Source of the DNA: CAZFPA01 sp964520975
Lineage (GTDB): Bacteria; Bacillota; Negativicutes; Selenomonadales; Selenomonadaceae
NCBI GenBank assembly: GCA_964520975.1
Contig: CAZFPA010000001.1
Coordinates: forward strand, 55,829 to 119,828
Direction: 5' to 3'
DNA: 64,000 nt
The translations under genes were made by a program, and so were the position numbers. Below, in pieces: positions 1-8,647 of the stretch (position 1 is its first letter; the number at the start of each line of letters is the position of its first letter). The notes beneath the pieces were generated by a model, which was given only the letters and a program-made list of their open reading frames with translations, did not search any database and was not told the DNA's origin.

Positions 1-683
1 GGCGGGTCGATGACAGAATCCACAGCAATCTTGAGCTTGTCCTGCTCACCGATTTTGATCTGATAATTGATGACCGGATAATCCTCCATGAGGAAGTCCG
101 CATTGCCATTGGCAACAGCCATCATCATGCTGGGCGAATCATCGTAATAGGCGATGTTCAAACCGTATTTGTCCTTGTTGTCCTCAGCAAACTTCGCGCC
201 CGTCGTGCCTTTCTTCACCGCAGCCGTCTTGCCGCGGAGGTCCTCCAGCGATGCAATGCTCGTGTTGGACTTGCTCACCACTACGGCCAGACCTGACTGG
301 ATGTATCCATCGGAGAAATCCACGGATTGTTTACGCTCTTCCGTGATATTCATGCCAGCAATCGCGCCGTCCAGCTGCCCGGAAACAAGACCCGGAATGA
401 TACCAGAAAAATCCATCGGCTTGAGCTCGTATTTGAAGCCCTCCGCCTTGGCAATCGCATCGAGCAGTTCGACATCGATCCCTTTATATTTTCCATCCAC
501 CTCCATGGAAAATGGTGCATATTTCGCGTCGCAGGCAATGGTATAGGACTTGTCCGCTGCCCCGGACCCGCTGCCAGAACCACTGCCGGCCTTTTCAGCT
601 ACTGCCCCGCAGCCAGCCAATGCCCCTATCGCAAATACAGCCAGAGCTGCTGCTGCCAACAACTTCTTCATTCCCATCTTCAT
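1..683 (-). CDS. amino-acid ABC transporter substrate-binding lipoprotein (3' part outside window)
   Basis: The first 227 residues of a periplasmic binding protein; the C-terminus lies beyond the window edge. The N-terminus is a lipoprotein signal peptide with Lys residues, a hydrophobic core and lipobox LAGC (Cys25), followed by a Gly/Ser-rich linker. The mature part reads as an SBP_bac_3 fold (YTIACDAKYAPFSM, then GIDVELLDAIAK and DFSGIIPGLVSGQLDGAIAGM), the family that binds glutamine, arginine, cystine or other polar amino acids; the ligand cannot be told from sequence. The start is fixed by an AGGAGG box just upstream. Permease and ATPase genes would be expected next, outside the window. 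The gene has its own promoter and a hairpin leader at 727-775. Confidence 0.9.
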   Translation of the reverse strand, partial: MKMGMKKLLAAAALAVFAIGALAGCGAVAEKAGSGSGSGSGAADKSYTIACDAKYAPFSMEVDGKYKGIDVELLDAIAKAEGFKYELKPMDFSGIIPGLVSGQLDGAIAGMNITEERKQSVDFSDGYIQSGLAVVVSKSNTSIASLEDLRGKTAAVKKGTTGAKFAEDNKDKYGLNIAYYDDSPSMMMAVANGNADFLMEDYPVINYQIKIGEQDKLKIAVDSVIDP

Positions 684-726
684 TTCAATTCCTCCTCTAT
701 TCCTTTTCTGATAGAATCCACATAAC

Positions 727-775
727 AAAAAAGAGCAAAGCCATTCCGGAGAAAGTCTCCAGAGCGTCTTTGCTC
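727..775 (-). terminator. hairpin with U-run in the leader of the binding-protein gene (possible attenuator)
   Basis: On the minus strand GAGCAAAG pairs with CTTTGCTC around an inner GGAGA/TCTCC stem, followed directly by six Ts. It lies between the putative promoter (810-838) and the RBS of the binding-protein gene, so it cannot simply end the upstream gene pepD, which has its own terminator at 841-868. It is best read as an attenuator or a 5' protective hairpin. No known riboswitch aptamer is recognisable in the roughly 27 nt before it. Confidence 0.6.
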
Positions 776-809
776 AGTTCAATGCCATGTCAGATTGTCT
801 ATGTGAAAT

Positions 810-838
810 ATACTAGCATATAAAAATCCAAAAGTCCA
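810..838 (-). promoter_or_regulatory. putative sigma-A promoter (extended -10) for the binding-protein gene
   Basis: TGGACT (-35) and TAGTAT (-10) are separated by 17 bp, and a TGC precedes the -10 as in extended -10 promoters. Transcription would start near 803 and run into the hairpin at 775-733. Hexamer match is moderate. Confidence 0.5.
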
Positions 839-840
839 GC

Positions 841-868
841 AAAAAAAACACCCCGAAGGGTGTTTTTC
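841..868 (-). terminator. intrinsic terminator of pepD
   Basis: The minus strand has AACACCC, a TTCG tetraloop, GGGTGTT and a run of eight Ts, starting 4 bases after the pepD stop. Confidence 0.85.
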
Positions 869-871
869 TAT

Positions 872-2326
872 TTATTTCATAGCTGCGATTTTCCGCAGTG
901 TCTCCATAATCAAAGCTGCCTGTGGCTCTACCGTCTCCAGCAGAAGCTTTTCATTCGGACTGTGAATGTCCATAGTTGTCACGCCGATAGATACCATATC
1001 CAGCTTTGGATTCTTGCGGAAATGCCAGCCGCATTCCAATCCCGCATGGATTGTCTCCACCTTCATAGGAGAACCGTTCTGTTCCTGGAAGGTCTCCGCC
1101 ATAATCCTGGCAAGACGACTGTCCTTACGTTCTTTCCAGCCCGGTGACTGCGTACCGATCTGCGCCGCAAAGCCGCTCATTGCAGCATACGCCTGTGCCA
1201 TACGACGGAATTCATCCGTCTTGGCATCAATAGCGGAACGCGGGAAGAACTGAATTGTAACCGTTCCTGCCTGCGTGTGAATTACCCCCAGATTGGCCGA
1301 AGTCTCCACAAGTCCCGGAATGACCTGCGACATCGCATAGACACCGGTGTGCAGGGCAATGAGCAGCTGCAGCAGAGCCGCTGTGTCGGCTGCAGCAAAC
1401 ACCTGTGCCGGCGCCTCCGTTGCGCTCAGCAGAAGCTTTGCCTCCGGATCAACACCGCCATACATCTCAACAAAACGCTCCTTTGTCTCAGCCACGACTG
1501 CCTGCAGTTCCTTTTCGGATGCATCACTGGCAAAAACAACCTCAGCGGATGCCGGAATCGCATTACGAGCCGTACCGCCCTGGAAATCAGCCAGTTCAAA
1601 GGCAATTTCCTTCTCCTGCAACGACAGCAGAGCCATTGCCGCCGTACGGATGGCATTGCCCCGGCCATCACCGATGCGCTCGCCGGAATGTCCGCCCAGC
1701 AGATCCTTCACCGAAAGCTTCCAGGCTTTTTTCTGCTGTGGAGCCTGCTGCTGCATCTTTCTGGAGAAATCAATATTTACGCTTCCGGCACTGCCCACCG
1801 TAAGCTCATCATAATTTTCCGAATCACAGTTGATCAGGAAACTGGCATCCGTGAGATATTTAGCATCCAGATGGATGGCGCCCGTCATGCCCTGCTCTTC
1901 ATCTACAGTCACAATGAGACGCAACGGCCCATGATTTTCAAGCGTCCGCATAATATAAATCGCTTCCGCTACGCCAATGCCATCATCCGCCCCCAGGCTC
2001 GTTCCATCTGCCTCCAGATATTTCTTGCCACGCTTGAGTTTGATTGCATCCGTGAGCGGGTCAAACTTAACGCCCGGTGCGGCTACGCAGACCATATCCA
2101 TATGGCCCTGCAGAATCGTCAGCGGCGCCTTTTCACAGCCTGCCGAAGCCGGCTTATCCGCAATGATATTGAATTTCTCATCCTGCACGACGGTGAAGCC
2201 CAGTCCTGTCAGACGATCCCGCAAATAATTGCTGACCTTTTCCTCGTGACCGGATTTACGCGGTATCTGTGTGAGTTTTTCAAACTCCGCTAAAATCTCT
2301 TCCAATACATCCTGCTTGTTTGCCAT
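872..2326 (-). CDS. pepD: aminoacyl-histidine dipeptidase (beta-Ala-His dipeptidase), M20C family
   Basis: Cytosolic metallo-aminopeptidase that releases residues from Xaa-His and other dipeptides, here probably for peptide nitrogen use. The 484-residue length is right for PepD. Metal-site motifs are visible: GHMDM (His75), GADDGIG (Asp114/115) and the catalytic VDEEQGMTGA pair (Glu143/144); a lid domain and a second catalytic part follow, with IHSPNE near the C-terminus. I chose the ATG at 2326, giving MANKQDVLEEI, because TGGAGG stands 8 bases upstream; a longer in-frame extension to 2407 lacks an RBS and overlaps the terminator of the preceding gene. Monocistronic: terminators lie on both sides. 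Confidence 0.93.
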   Translation of the reverse strand: MANKQDVLEEILAEFEKLTQIPRKSGHEEKVSNYLRDRLTGLGFTVVQDEKFNIIADKPASAGCEKAPLTILQGHMDMVCVAAPGVKFDPLTDAIKLKRGKKYLEADGTSLGADDGIGVAEAIYIMRTLENHGPLRLIVTVDEEQGMTGAIHLDAKYLTDASFLINCDSENYDELTVGSAGSVNIDFSRKMQQQAPQQKKAWKLSVKDLLGGHSGERIGDGRGNAIRTAAMALLSLQEKEIAFELADFQGGTARNAIPASAEVVFASDASEKELQAVVAETKERFVEMYGGVDPEAKLLLSATEAPAQVFAAADTAALLQLLIALHTGVYAMSQVIPGLVETSANLGVIHTQAGTVTIQFFPRSAIDAKTDEFRRMAQAYAAMSGFAAQIGTQSPGWKERKDSRLARIMAETFQEQNGSPMKVETIHAGLECGWHFRKNPKLDMVSIGVTTMDIHSPNEKLLLETVEPQAALIMETLRKIAAMK

Positions 2327-2360
2327 AACCAAAGCCTCCATAAAACGAAATTTACGCATG

Positions 2361-2398
2361 AAAAAACAAAGCAACCATCCAAAATGATTGCTTTGTTC
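2361..2398 (-). terminator. intrinsic terminator after the first sepF gene
   Basis: Minus strand AACAAAGCAA pairs with TTGCTTTGTT, extended by further weak pairs towards the loop, followed by TTTTTTC. It separates the sepF paralogue from pepD. Confidence 0.8.
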
Positions 2399-2409
2399 TG
2401 TCAACAAAC

Positions 2410-2874
2410 TTATTCAGGCATAGCTGTCGGAGTTGCCTCCGAAATGCTCACACCTGCGGGAACATAAAGCACCATTGTTTCAGAAATACGCTTGACCTCG
2501 CCATCCGTCACATAGCATACACCATTGAGAAAATCGCAGATGCGGCGCTGATCCGCCGACTCCACCCGCTCATAGTTCACAACAGCTGCCTTCTTGGCCT
2601 TCAGATCATCTGCTACCGTCGTCACCTGATCAAAGTTCTGCGGAACATAGATCTGAATCTTAAGCTCCGGAACCTTCGTGGTGTGTACAGTAAGCTGCGG
2701 ACGAACCGGTGTCGCCGGCGCTGCGGCATATCCTACCGGACTGCCATTGACAACCTGGCGCTCCCGAACGACTGCCTCCTCCTGAACCTCAGGAACCTCT
2801 TCCTCTGTATACTCATCTTCCATGACATCCTCTATCGGCATGAGTATATCTTTCAGCTTTTCTACGAATCCCAC
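2410..2874 (-). CDS. SepF-like cell division protein (paralogue 1)
   Basis: 154 residues. An N-terminal amphipathic stretch (VEKLKDILMP), an acidic linker rich in Glu/Pro, and a C-terminal SepF domain (KIQIYVPQNFDQ to ETMVLYVPAG) that in the family polymerises and tethers FtsZ to the membrane. I place the start at a GTG giving VGFVEKLKDIL, since GGAGG lies 8 bases upstream and the helix matches the membrane-binding N-terminus of SepF. Upstream ATGs in frame have no RBS. A second SepF copy sits in the usual division cluster at 20727; this one is isolated between typA and pepD with terminators on both sides. Which of the two is the main FtsZ anchor cannot be decided here. Confidence 0.85.
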   Translation of the reverse strand: MGFVEKLKDILMPIEDVMEDEYTEEEVPEVQEEAVVRERQVVNGSPVGYAAAPATPVRPQLTVHTTKVPELKIQIYVPQNFDQVTTVADDLKAKKAAVVNYERVESADQRRICDFLNGVCYVTDGEVKRISETMVLYVPAGVSISEATPTAMPE

Positions 2875-2955
2875 CCGTATCGCCTCCACAATAATATATG
2901 AATAAATAATTTCATCGCTATTTATGCTACTTTTGAATTGTTTCGCCGCAAAACA

Positions 2956-3004
2956 TAAAAGTCCTGCCTGAATTTCAAAAAAATTCACCAGGCAGGACTT
3001 TTTG
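2956..3004. terminator. bidirectional-looking terminator between typA and sepF
   Basis: AAAAGTCCTGCCTG and CAGGCAGGACTTTT form a 14-bp stem around an A/T-rich loop, with T-runs available in both orientations. On the minus strand it follows the typA stop. Confidence 0.85.
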
Positions 3005-3040
3005 ATTCAAAATACCTATAAAATTGTCATGTTGTAAGGA

Positions 3041-4858
3041 TTACTTACGGGCATTCTTGCTTGCACGGCCACGGGCTGTACGATCCAGAACCGCCTTGCG
3101 CAGACGAATGTTCTCCGGCGTAACCTCTACAAGTTCATCCTCATTGATATACTCAAGTGCCTGCTCCAGACTCAAAATACGTGGCGGAACAAGACGGATG
3201 GCCTCATCCGAGGAAGACGTTCTCATGTTGGAAACATTCTTTTTCTTGCACGGGTTGATATCGATATCCATCTCACGGGAATTCTCGCCCACGATCATGC
3301 CTTCATAAACCTGCTGATTCGGTGAAATGAACATAGTACCGCGATCCTGCAGCGTATAGATACCATAGCCGGTAGTCTCACCCTGCTCGAAAGCAACCAG
3401 CGAGCCGCGGGAACGACCCGGGATATCCCCCTTATACGGCACATAGCCATGGAACACATGGTTCATGATACCGTTGCCCTTGGTATTCGTCAAAAGTTCC
3501 GAACGGAAACCGATGAGGCCACGCGCCGGGATTACGAATTCCATGCGCATGTAGCCGGAAACCTCGCTCATATTGGAAAGCTCAGCCTTACGAGTTCCCA
3601 GGGACTCCATGACCGTACCCATATATTCCTGCGGAACCTCAATCGTCAGATTCTCCAACGGTTCGCAAAGCTGCCCGTTGATGGTCTTATATACAACCTC
3701 CGGCTTGCCGACCTGCAGCTCATAGCCCTCGCGACGCATCGTCTCGATGAGAATGGAAAGATGCAGCTCACCACGGCCGGAAACCTTGAAGGTATCCGCC
3801 GAATCCGTCTCCTCAACCTTCATGCTCACGTTGGTCTCGACCTCTTTGAACAAACGGTCACGCAGATGACGGGAAGTAACAAACTGACCCTCACGGCCAG
3901 CAAACGGGCTCGTATTGACACCAAAGGTCATGGACAGCGTCGGCTCATCGATATTGATGGTCGGCAGAGCCTCCGGATTTTCAGCATCCGCAACCGTATA
4001 GCCGATGCTGACATCGCCGAGACCTGTAAGAGCGACAACCTCGCCCAGTCCGGCAGACGGAACCTCAACACGCTTCAGACCCTGGTATACGAAAACCTTG
4101 CCGATCTTCGCTTTTGTTTCCTGATCCCCATTGATGAGAACCACATTCTGATTTGTCTTTACGCTGCCGCGAATAATACGGCCAATCGCTACACGACCTA
4201 CATAATCATCGGCATCCAGCGTCGTAACCATCATCTGCAGCGGGCCATCAGCATCACCGCGCGGTGCCGGGATCTCCTTGATGATTGTTTCCATGAGCGG
4301 CTCGAGATTGTCATTATCATCGGCCATCTCATATTTTGCAATACCCTCGCGGGCCGTTGCATAAATCACCGGGAAATCCAGCTGATCATCATCAGCGCCA
4401 AGCTCCATGAAGAGCTCCAGGACTTCATCATACACGTCCTCTACCCGCTGATCCGGACGATCGATCTTATTGATGACAACAATCGGCTTCAATTTCTGTT
4501 CCAACGCCTTGCGCAATACATACTTTGTCTGCGGCATCGGACCTTCAAAGGCATCAACGAGCAGCACAACGCCGTCTACCATGTTCAATACACGCTCTAC
4601 CTCGCCACCGAAGTCCGCATGGCCCGGGGTATCAACGATATTGATCTTGATGTCCTTATACATGATGGACGTATTCTTCGACAAAATCGTGATGCCTCGC
4701 TCACGTTCCAAATCACCGGAGTCCATGACGCGCTCAGCAACCTGTTCGTTGGAGCGGAATACATGGCTCTGTTTCAGCATGGCATCAACCAGTGTGGTCT
4801 TACCATGGTCAACGTGGGCAATGATCGCGATATTTCTCAAATTTTCACTAGTACTCAT
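3041..4858 (-). CDS. typA: ribosome-associated translational GTPase TypA/BipA
   Basis: 605 residues, full length for BipA, a translation-factor GTPase that acts on the 70S ribosome and in 50S assembly, mainly under cold or stress. The G domain is intact: AHVDHGKTT (14-22), RERGITI switch I, DTPGHADFGGEV (76 on) and NKID (130-133). EF-G-like domains II, III and V follow, then the BipA-specific C-terminal domain. The ATG at 4858 (MSTSENLRNIAII) aligns with the family start; AGGAGG lies about 13 bases upstream, a little far. Monocistronic, with a consensus promoter at 4936-4964 and terminator 2956-3004. Confidence 0.97.
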   Translation of the reverse strand: MSTSENLRNIAIIAHVDHGKTTLVDAMLKQSHVFRSNEQVAERVMDSGDLERERGITILSKNTSIMYKDIKINIVDTPGHADFGGEVERVLNMVDGVVLLVDAFEGPMPQTKYVLRKALEQKLKPIVVINKIDRPDQRVEDVYDEVLELFMELGADDDQLDFPVIYATAREGIAKYEMADDNDNLEPLMETIIKEIPAPRGDADGPLQMMVTTLDADDYVGRVAIGRIIRGSVKTNQNVVLINGDQETKAKIGKVFVYQGLKRVEVPSAGLGEVVALTGLGDVSIGYTVADAENPEALPTINIDEPTLSMTFGVNTSPFAGREGQFVTSRHLRDRLFKEVETNVSMKVEETDSADTFKVSGRGELHLSILIETMRREGYELQVGKPEVVYKTINGQLCEPLENLTIEVPQEYMGTVMESLGTRKAELSNMSEVSGYMRMEFVIPARGLIGFRSELLTNTKGNGIMNHVFHGYVPYKGDIPGRSRGSLVAFEQGETTGYGIYTLQDRGTMFISPNQQVYEGMIVGENSREMDIDINPCKKKNVSNMRTSSSDEAIRLVPPRILSLEQALEYINEDELVEVTPENIRLRKAVLDRTARGRASKNARK

Positions 4859-4935
4859 TATTTAATAACTGCCTCCTAATTCAATACAGAAAAAGAGCTC
4901 TTTCTTGTGTCTTTTCCATTTTTAGCAATATACCA

Positions 4936-4964
4936 ATGATATTATAACCAGCTCTCAATGTCAA
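4936..4964 (-). promoter_or_regulatory. sigma-A promoter of typA
   Basis: TTGACA and TATCAT are spaced by 17 bp on the minus strand, about 78 bases before the typA start, within an A/T-rich gap. Confidence 0.75.
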
Positions 4965-4984
4965 TGTTTTTTTACATTCACGAA

Positions 4985-5018
4985 AATTAACGGACAGTCC
5001 TGAATGAACTGTCCGTTA
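4985..5018 (-). terminator. intrinsic terminator of metK
   Basis: Minus strand AACGGACAGT pairs perfectly with ACTGTCCGTT around a 9-base loop, followed by AATTTT; located 22 bases after the metK stop. Confidence 0.85.
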
Positions 5019-5039
5019 CCTGCTTTTCCTATAACTGGA

Positions 5040-6230
5040 TCAGAGCCCAGCCTGCGTACGCAGTGTCTCAGCTTTATCGGTATGCTCCCACGGAAGATCG
5101 ACATCCGTGCGGCCAAAATGCCCGTAAGCTGCTGTCTGTGCGTAAATCGGACGGCGCAGATTGAGCTTCTTGATGATACCGGCCGGGCGCAGGTCGAAGT
5201 TCTTCTTCACGAGCTGCTCGATCAGGGCCTCATCAACCTTGTGCGTGCCAAAGGTCTCAACCATGACAGAAACCGGATGTGCTACACCAATGGCATAGGC
5301 CAGCTGGATTTCGCAGCGATCCGCGAGGCCTGCGGCCACAACATTTTTCGCCACATACCGTGCCGCATAGGCTGCGGAACGGTCAACCTTCGTCGGATCC
5401 TTGCCCGAGAAAGCGCCGCCGCCATGACGAGCCATCCCGCCATAGGTATCAACGATGATCTTACGACCCGTAAGACCAGCATCCCCCTGCGGTCCGCCAA
5501 TGACGAACTTGCCGGTCGGATTAACGAAATACTGCGTATCATCATCCAAAAGCTCCGCCGGAACAACCGCCTTGATGACCTTTTCAATCATGTCACGGCG
5601 AATCGTCGCGAGATCCACAGCCTCATCGTGCTGCGTGGAAATGACAATCGTATCGATGTGGACCGGTTTGCCATCCTCATAGGCAACCGTTACCTGCGTC
5701 TTACCATCCGGACGGAGATACGGCAGTTCACCGCTCTTTCTGACTTCCGTCAGACGGCGGGCCAGGCGATGCGCCAGTGCAATCGTCAGCGGCATGTACT
5801 CCGGCGTCTCATTCGTTGCATAGCCGAACATCATGCCCTGATCCCCTGCACCGATGGCATCTTCCTCTTCCATCTCACCATTCTTTGCTTCCAGGGCCTT
5901 ATCCACTCCCAGGGCAATATCCGCTGACTGCTCGTCAATGGATACATTCACGCCGCAGGTCTCGCAGTCAAAACCGTATTTCGCTCTCGTATAGCCGATC
6001 TTGCGAATCGTCTCACGAATGATGTGGGGAATATCCACATAGCATTTCGTAGAAATCTCGCCCGCTACATGCACCTGGCCTGTAGTGATGAGCGTCTCAC
6101 AGGCTACACGCCCCATCGGGTCCTGCGCCAGAATCGCATCGAGGATGCTGTCCGAAATCTGATCGGCAATCTTATCCGGATGGCCTTCCGTTACAGACTC
6201 CGAAGTAAATAATACACGTTTCTTACTCAT
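5040..6230 (-). CDS. metK: S-adenosylmethionine synthetase
   Basis: Makes SAM from methionine and ATP in the cytosol. 396 residues, the usual length. Family signatures are present: SVTEGHPDKIADQISD at the N-terminus, GAGDQGMMFGYA in the middle and GGGAFSGKDPTKVDRSAAY in the C-terminal half. The ATG at 6230 (MSKKRVLFTSE) is preferred over one 7 codons upstream because AGGAGG precedes it by 6 bases. Expression is controlled by the SAM-I riboswitch directly upstream, so product SAM should shut off its own synthesis. Confidence 0.98.
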   Translation of the reverse strand: MSKKRVLFTSESVTEGHPDKIADQISDSILDAILAQDPMGRVACETLITTGQVHVAGEISTKCYVDIPHIIRETIRKIGYTRAKYGFDCETCGVNVSIDEQSADIALGVDKALEAKNGEMEEEDAIGAGDQGMMFGYATNETPEYMPLTIALAHRLARRLTEVRKSGELPYLRPDGKTQVTVAYEDGKPVHIDTIVISTQHDEAVDLATIRRDMIEKVIKAVVPAELLDDDTQYFVNPTGKFVIGGPQGDAGLTGRKIIVDTYGGMARHGGGAFSGKDPTKVDRSAAYAARYVAKNVVAAGLADRCEIQLAYAIGVAHPVSVMVETFGTHKVDEALIEQLVKKNFDLRPAGIIKKLNLRRPIYAQTAAYGHFGRTDVDLPWEHTDKAETLRTQAGL

Positions 6231-6253
6231 ATTCTGCCTCCTTTTTGCCAAAT

Positions 6254-6396
6254 AAAAAACTCTCTACACTATAATAGAGAGTCGTATCCGCTCTCATCTT
6301 ATAGGCTTTGCCTACAGGAATTGGCACCGTTTGACACTGTCAATGGTTGCCGCGGTTTCACAGGGCCAGTCCCTCCACCGCTCTTGATGAGTTTCA
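6254..6396 (-). promoter_or_regulatory. SAM-I (S-box) riboswitch with terminator, upstream of metK
   Basis: The minus strand shows the S-box layout: CTCATCAAGAGCGGTGGAG at the 5' side, GGGACTGGCCC, GAAACCGCGGCAACC, GGTGCCAATTCC, then AGATGAGAG closing P1. The expression platform is ACTCTCTA/TAGAGAGT followed by six Ts at 6254-6283. In this class SAM binding stabilises the terminator form. Together with its promoter and the coaBC terminator it fills the 346-base gap before metK. Confidence 0.95.
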
Positions 6397-6415
6397 TATT
6401 CAGCTTTATGGTTAT

Positions 6416-6444
6416 ATGATAAACGATAGCAGATTATATGTCAA
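6416..6444 (-). promoter_or_regulatory. sigma-A promoter of the SAM riboswitch-metK transcript
   Basis: TTGACA, 17 bp, TATCAT on the minus strand, placing the start a few bases before the S-box aptamer. The same hexamer pair is used by typA. Confidence 0.75.
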
Positions 6445-6493
6445 GAGGAATCGTGAATCTGATTCATATTTATTCTTACCGGGAGCGGCCTGA

Positions 6494-6527
6494 AATAAAA
6501 AGAGCCCCAGGATATTATCCTGAGACT
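6494..6527 (-). terminator. intrinsic terminator of the dapF-coaBC operon
   Basis: Minus strand CTCAGGATAATATCCTGGGGCTC forms a hairpin (CAGGAT/ATCCTG core) followed by TTTTTATTT; 50 bases after the coaBC stop. Confidence 0.8.
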
Positions 6528-6577
6528 CCTGCATGCAGCAGCCCTTATGAGCTTGCAAAAATAAACTTCTAAAAGTG

Positions 6578-7774
6578 TCATTGTGGTAAAGCCGCGACCC
6601 GGTCAAGAATGATACCTGCCAAAACGACCTTGCTCTGCAGCGGAAATTCTTCTACCTGTCCATCCCGCGAAAGGATTTTAATGAGGTTCGTCTCGCTGTT
6701 GAAACCGGCATTCGGCTTGGTCACATCGTTGGCTACAATGAAATCCAGGTTCTTTTTTTCGAGCTTCTGCCGGGCATAGGCCAGCAGATTCTGCGTTTCT
6801 GCCGCAAAGCCAACCAGGATCTGGCCGGGCTTCTTCAAAGCACCGAGTTCCCGGAGAATATCCGGATTTTTCTCGAGTACAAGTGTCAGAACGTCTTCAT
6901 CCTTCTTGATCTTGTTCTCGGCAATCTCCCTGGCCCGATAATCGGCTACTGCAGCGGCCTTGATAACGATATCACAGGTAGAAAACTCCTCCAGAACAGC
7001 CGCCCGCATCTGCGCGGCTGTCTCAATGTGAATCACGCGCACGCCAGCCGGCTCCGATAAAGCGGAAGGTCCCGAAATCAGCACGACCGCAGCACCCCGC
7101 CGGGCTGCCTCAGCCGCGATTGCGTATCCCATGCGGCCGCTGGAACGGTTGCCGATATAGCGCACGGGATCGATAGGCTCAATTGTCCCGGCTGCCGTGA
7201 CCAAAACCTTTTTCCCGGCCAAAGAAGCCAGCGAAGAGCTTGCCGCCTCCATTTCAGTGACGATCTGCTCCGGCTCCGGCAGGCGCCCGACTCCGGAGGT
7301 TCCGCAGGCCAGCGGCCCGCTCGCCGGTGCAATGAGCTGCCAGCCACGGTGCTGCAGCGTCCGGATATTCTGCTGCGTTGCCGGATTCTCATACATATTA
7401 CTGTTCATGGCCGGAGCAAAGAATATAGGTGCCCGCGTCGCAAGCAGAGTCGTGGTCAGCATATCATCCGCCATCCCCTGCGCCGCCTTGGCGATGAAAT
7501 TCGCGGTGGCCGGTGCCACCAGAACAAAATCCGCCATCCTGGCCAGCGCGATATGCTCAACATTCCAATGCGTCACCTTATCCCACATACTGGTGGTAAC
7601 CGGCTGTCCCGTAATCTCGCGAAACGTGAGCTCTGTCACGAATTCCGTCGCCGCCCGTGTCATGATCACATGCACCTCAGCGCCTTTTTTGCGCAGACGG
7701 CTGGCCACCTCTACAGCCTTATAGGCTGCAATGCCGCCAGTGACTCCTAAAACAATCTTCTTACCCTCTAGCAT
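6578..7774 (-). CDS. coaBC: bifunctional phosphopantothenoylcysteine decarboxylase / phosphopantothenate-cysteine ligase
   Basis: Two consecutive steps of coenzyme A synthesis. 398 residues. The N-terminal flavoprotein CoaC half starts GVTGGIAAYKA, keeps the active-site His region (WNVEHIALAR) and APAMNSNMYENP, and the substrate-flap CGTSGVGRL. The CoaB ligase half begins near residue 187 (KKVLVTAAGTIEPIDPVRYIGN) with GNRSSGRMG and the KNPDIL region. ATG at 7774. It is the last gene of the dapF-yicC-remA-gmk-rpoZ-coaBC run and is followed by a terminator; rpoZ-coaBC adjacency is common in Firmicutes. Confidence 0.96.
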   Translation of the reverse strand: MLEGKKIVLGVTGGIAAYKAVEVASRLRKKGAEVHVIMTRAATEFVTELTFREITGQPVTTSMWDKVTHWNVEHIALARMADFVLVAPATANFIAKAAQGMADDMLTTTLLATRAPIFFAPAMNSNMYENPATQQNIRTLQHRGWQLIAPASGPLACGTSGVGRLPEPEQIVTEMEAASSSLASLAGKKVLVTAAGTIEPIDPVRYIGNRSSGRMGYAIAAEAARRGAAVVLISGPSALSEPAGVRVIHIETAAQMRAAVLEEFSTCDIVIKAAAVADYRAREIAENKIKKDEDVLTLVLEKNPDILRELGALKKPGQILVGFAAETQNLLAYARQKLEKKNLDFIVANDVTKPNAGFNSETNLIKILSRDGQVEEFPLQSKVVLAGIILDRVAALPQ

Positions 7775-7812
7775 CTGTCTCCAACTCCAGCTCCTGACTG
7801 CAGGCAGTCAGC

Positions 7813-8025
7813 TTATTTTAGGCCAGCTTTCACACGTTTATAATAGATCTTGCCCTCGGCAATTTCCTCCAGCGCATTCGTAACGTTCTTCGTCGAACGA
7901 ACCTCGACCTTGATGGGATCGCCATCGAGAATCTGACGGGCTCTTTTCGCAGCCAGTACAACGAGTGTATAGCGGCTGTCTACCTTCTTCAGCAGTGTAT
8001 TGATTGACGGATTTACCATATCCAT
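7813..8025 (-). CDS. rpoZ: RNA polymerase omega subunit
   Basis: 70 residues. MVNPSINTLLKKVDSRYTLVVLAAKRARQI is the typical RpoZ start, and it supports assembly of the beta-prime subunit. The ATG at 8025 (MDMVNPS) has AGGGG about 10 bases upstream; an ATG two codons later is also possible, while the longer frame to 8058 runs back into gmk and has no RBS. Only a few bases separate it from gmk, consistent with co-transcription and coupling. Confidence 0.93.
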   Translation of the reverse strand: MDMVNPSINTLLKKVDSRYTLVVLAAKRARQILDGDPIKVEVRSTKNVTNALEEIAEGKIYYKRVKAGLK

Positions 8026-8029
8026 GAGA

Positions 8030-8647
8030 TCATTTCCCCTTTCCTTTTTCCAGCTCATCTATGAATTCAATATTACGTTCAATGCGGCAATGCTCTGCCG
8101 TAAGAATCGCAGCGATATGCTCAACAGCTCTGTCCACATCGTCATTGACAACGACATAGCTGTAATGCTTGCCTATTTCCAGCTCCGTTGCCGCCGCACC
8201 CAGCCGGCGGGCAATGCTCTCCTCTGTCTCGGTTCCGCGGCCGCGGATGCGCTTTTCCAGCTCCGGCAGCGACGGTGGTACAAGATAAATATAAAGTCCC
8301 TCCGGAAACTGCTTCTTGACCTTCATTGCCCCTTGCGTATCGATCTCAAGCAGCATGTCCTGTCCCTCAGAAAGCTTTTCCTGTATCTTTTTCAGGGGGG
8401 TACCATAGTAATTTCCATATACCTCAGCCCACTCCAGGAGCTCGCCATTCGCAATCATTTTCTCAAAGGCAGCTTTTTCCGTGAAATAATAATTCACACC
8501 ATTCTGCTCGCCCTCACGCGGCGACCGCGTCGTTGCCGAAACAGAATAAGCGATTTCCGGATGCGCCGCCAAAAGAGCCTTGCAGACGGTTCCTTTCCCA
8601 GTTCCCGATGGACCGGAAACCACAATCAATAAACCCTGTTTTTTCAT
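8030..8647 (-). CDS. gmk: guanylate kinase
   Basis: Phosphorylates GMP to GDP with ATP. 205 residues. P-loop SGPSGTGKGTV near residue 11, the GMP-binding SATTRSPREGE, and the lid LEIDTQGAMKVK are all present. Its ATG overlaps the last bases of remA by 4 (ATGA), indicating translational coupling, and its stop almost meets the rpoZ start. Confidence 0.97.
   Translation of the reverse strand: MKKQGLLIVVSGPSGTGKGTVCKALLAAHPEIAYSVSATTRSPREGEQNGVNYYFTEKAAFEKMIANGELLEWAEVYGNYYGTPLKKIQEKLSEGQDMLLEIDTQGAMKVKKQFPEGLYIYLVPPSLPELEKRIRGRGTETEESIARRLGAAATELEIGKHYSYVVVNDDVDRAVEHIAAILTAEHCRIERNIEFIDELEKGKGK

Noticed and set aside
1277..2293. 338-codon open frame on the plus strand opposite pepD
   Set aside because: Shadow of pepD; no start signal or domain.
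3449..4879. 476-codon open frame on the plus strand opposite typA
   Set aside because: It is an antisense shadow of a highly conserved gene; no RBS, no recognisable domain.
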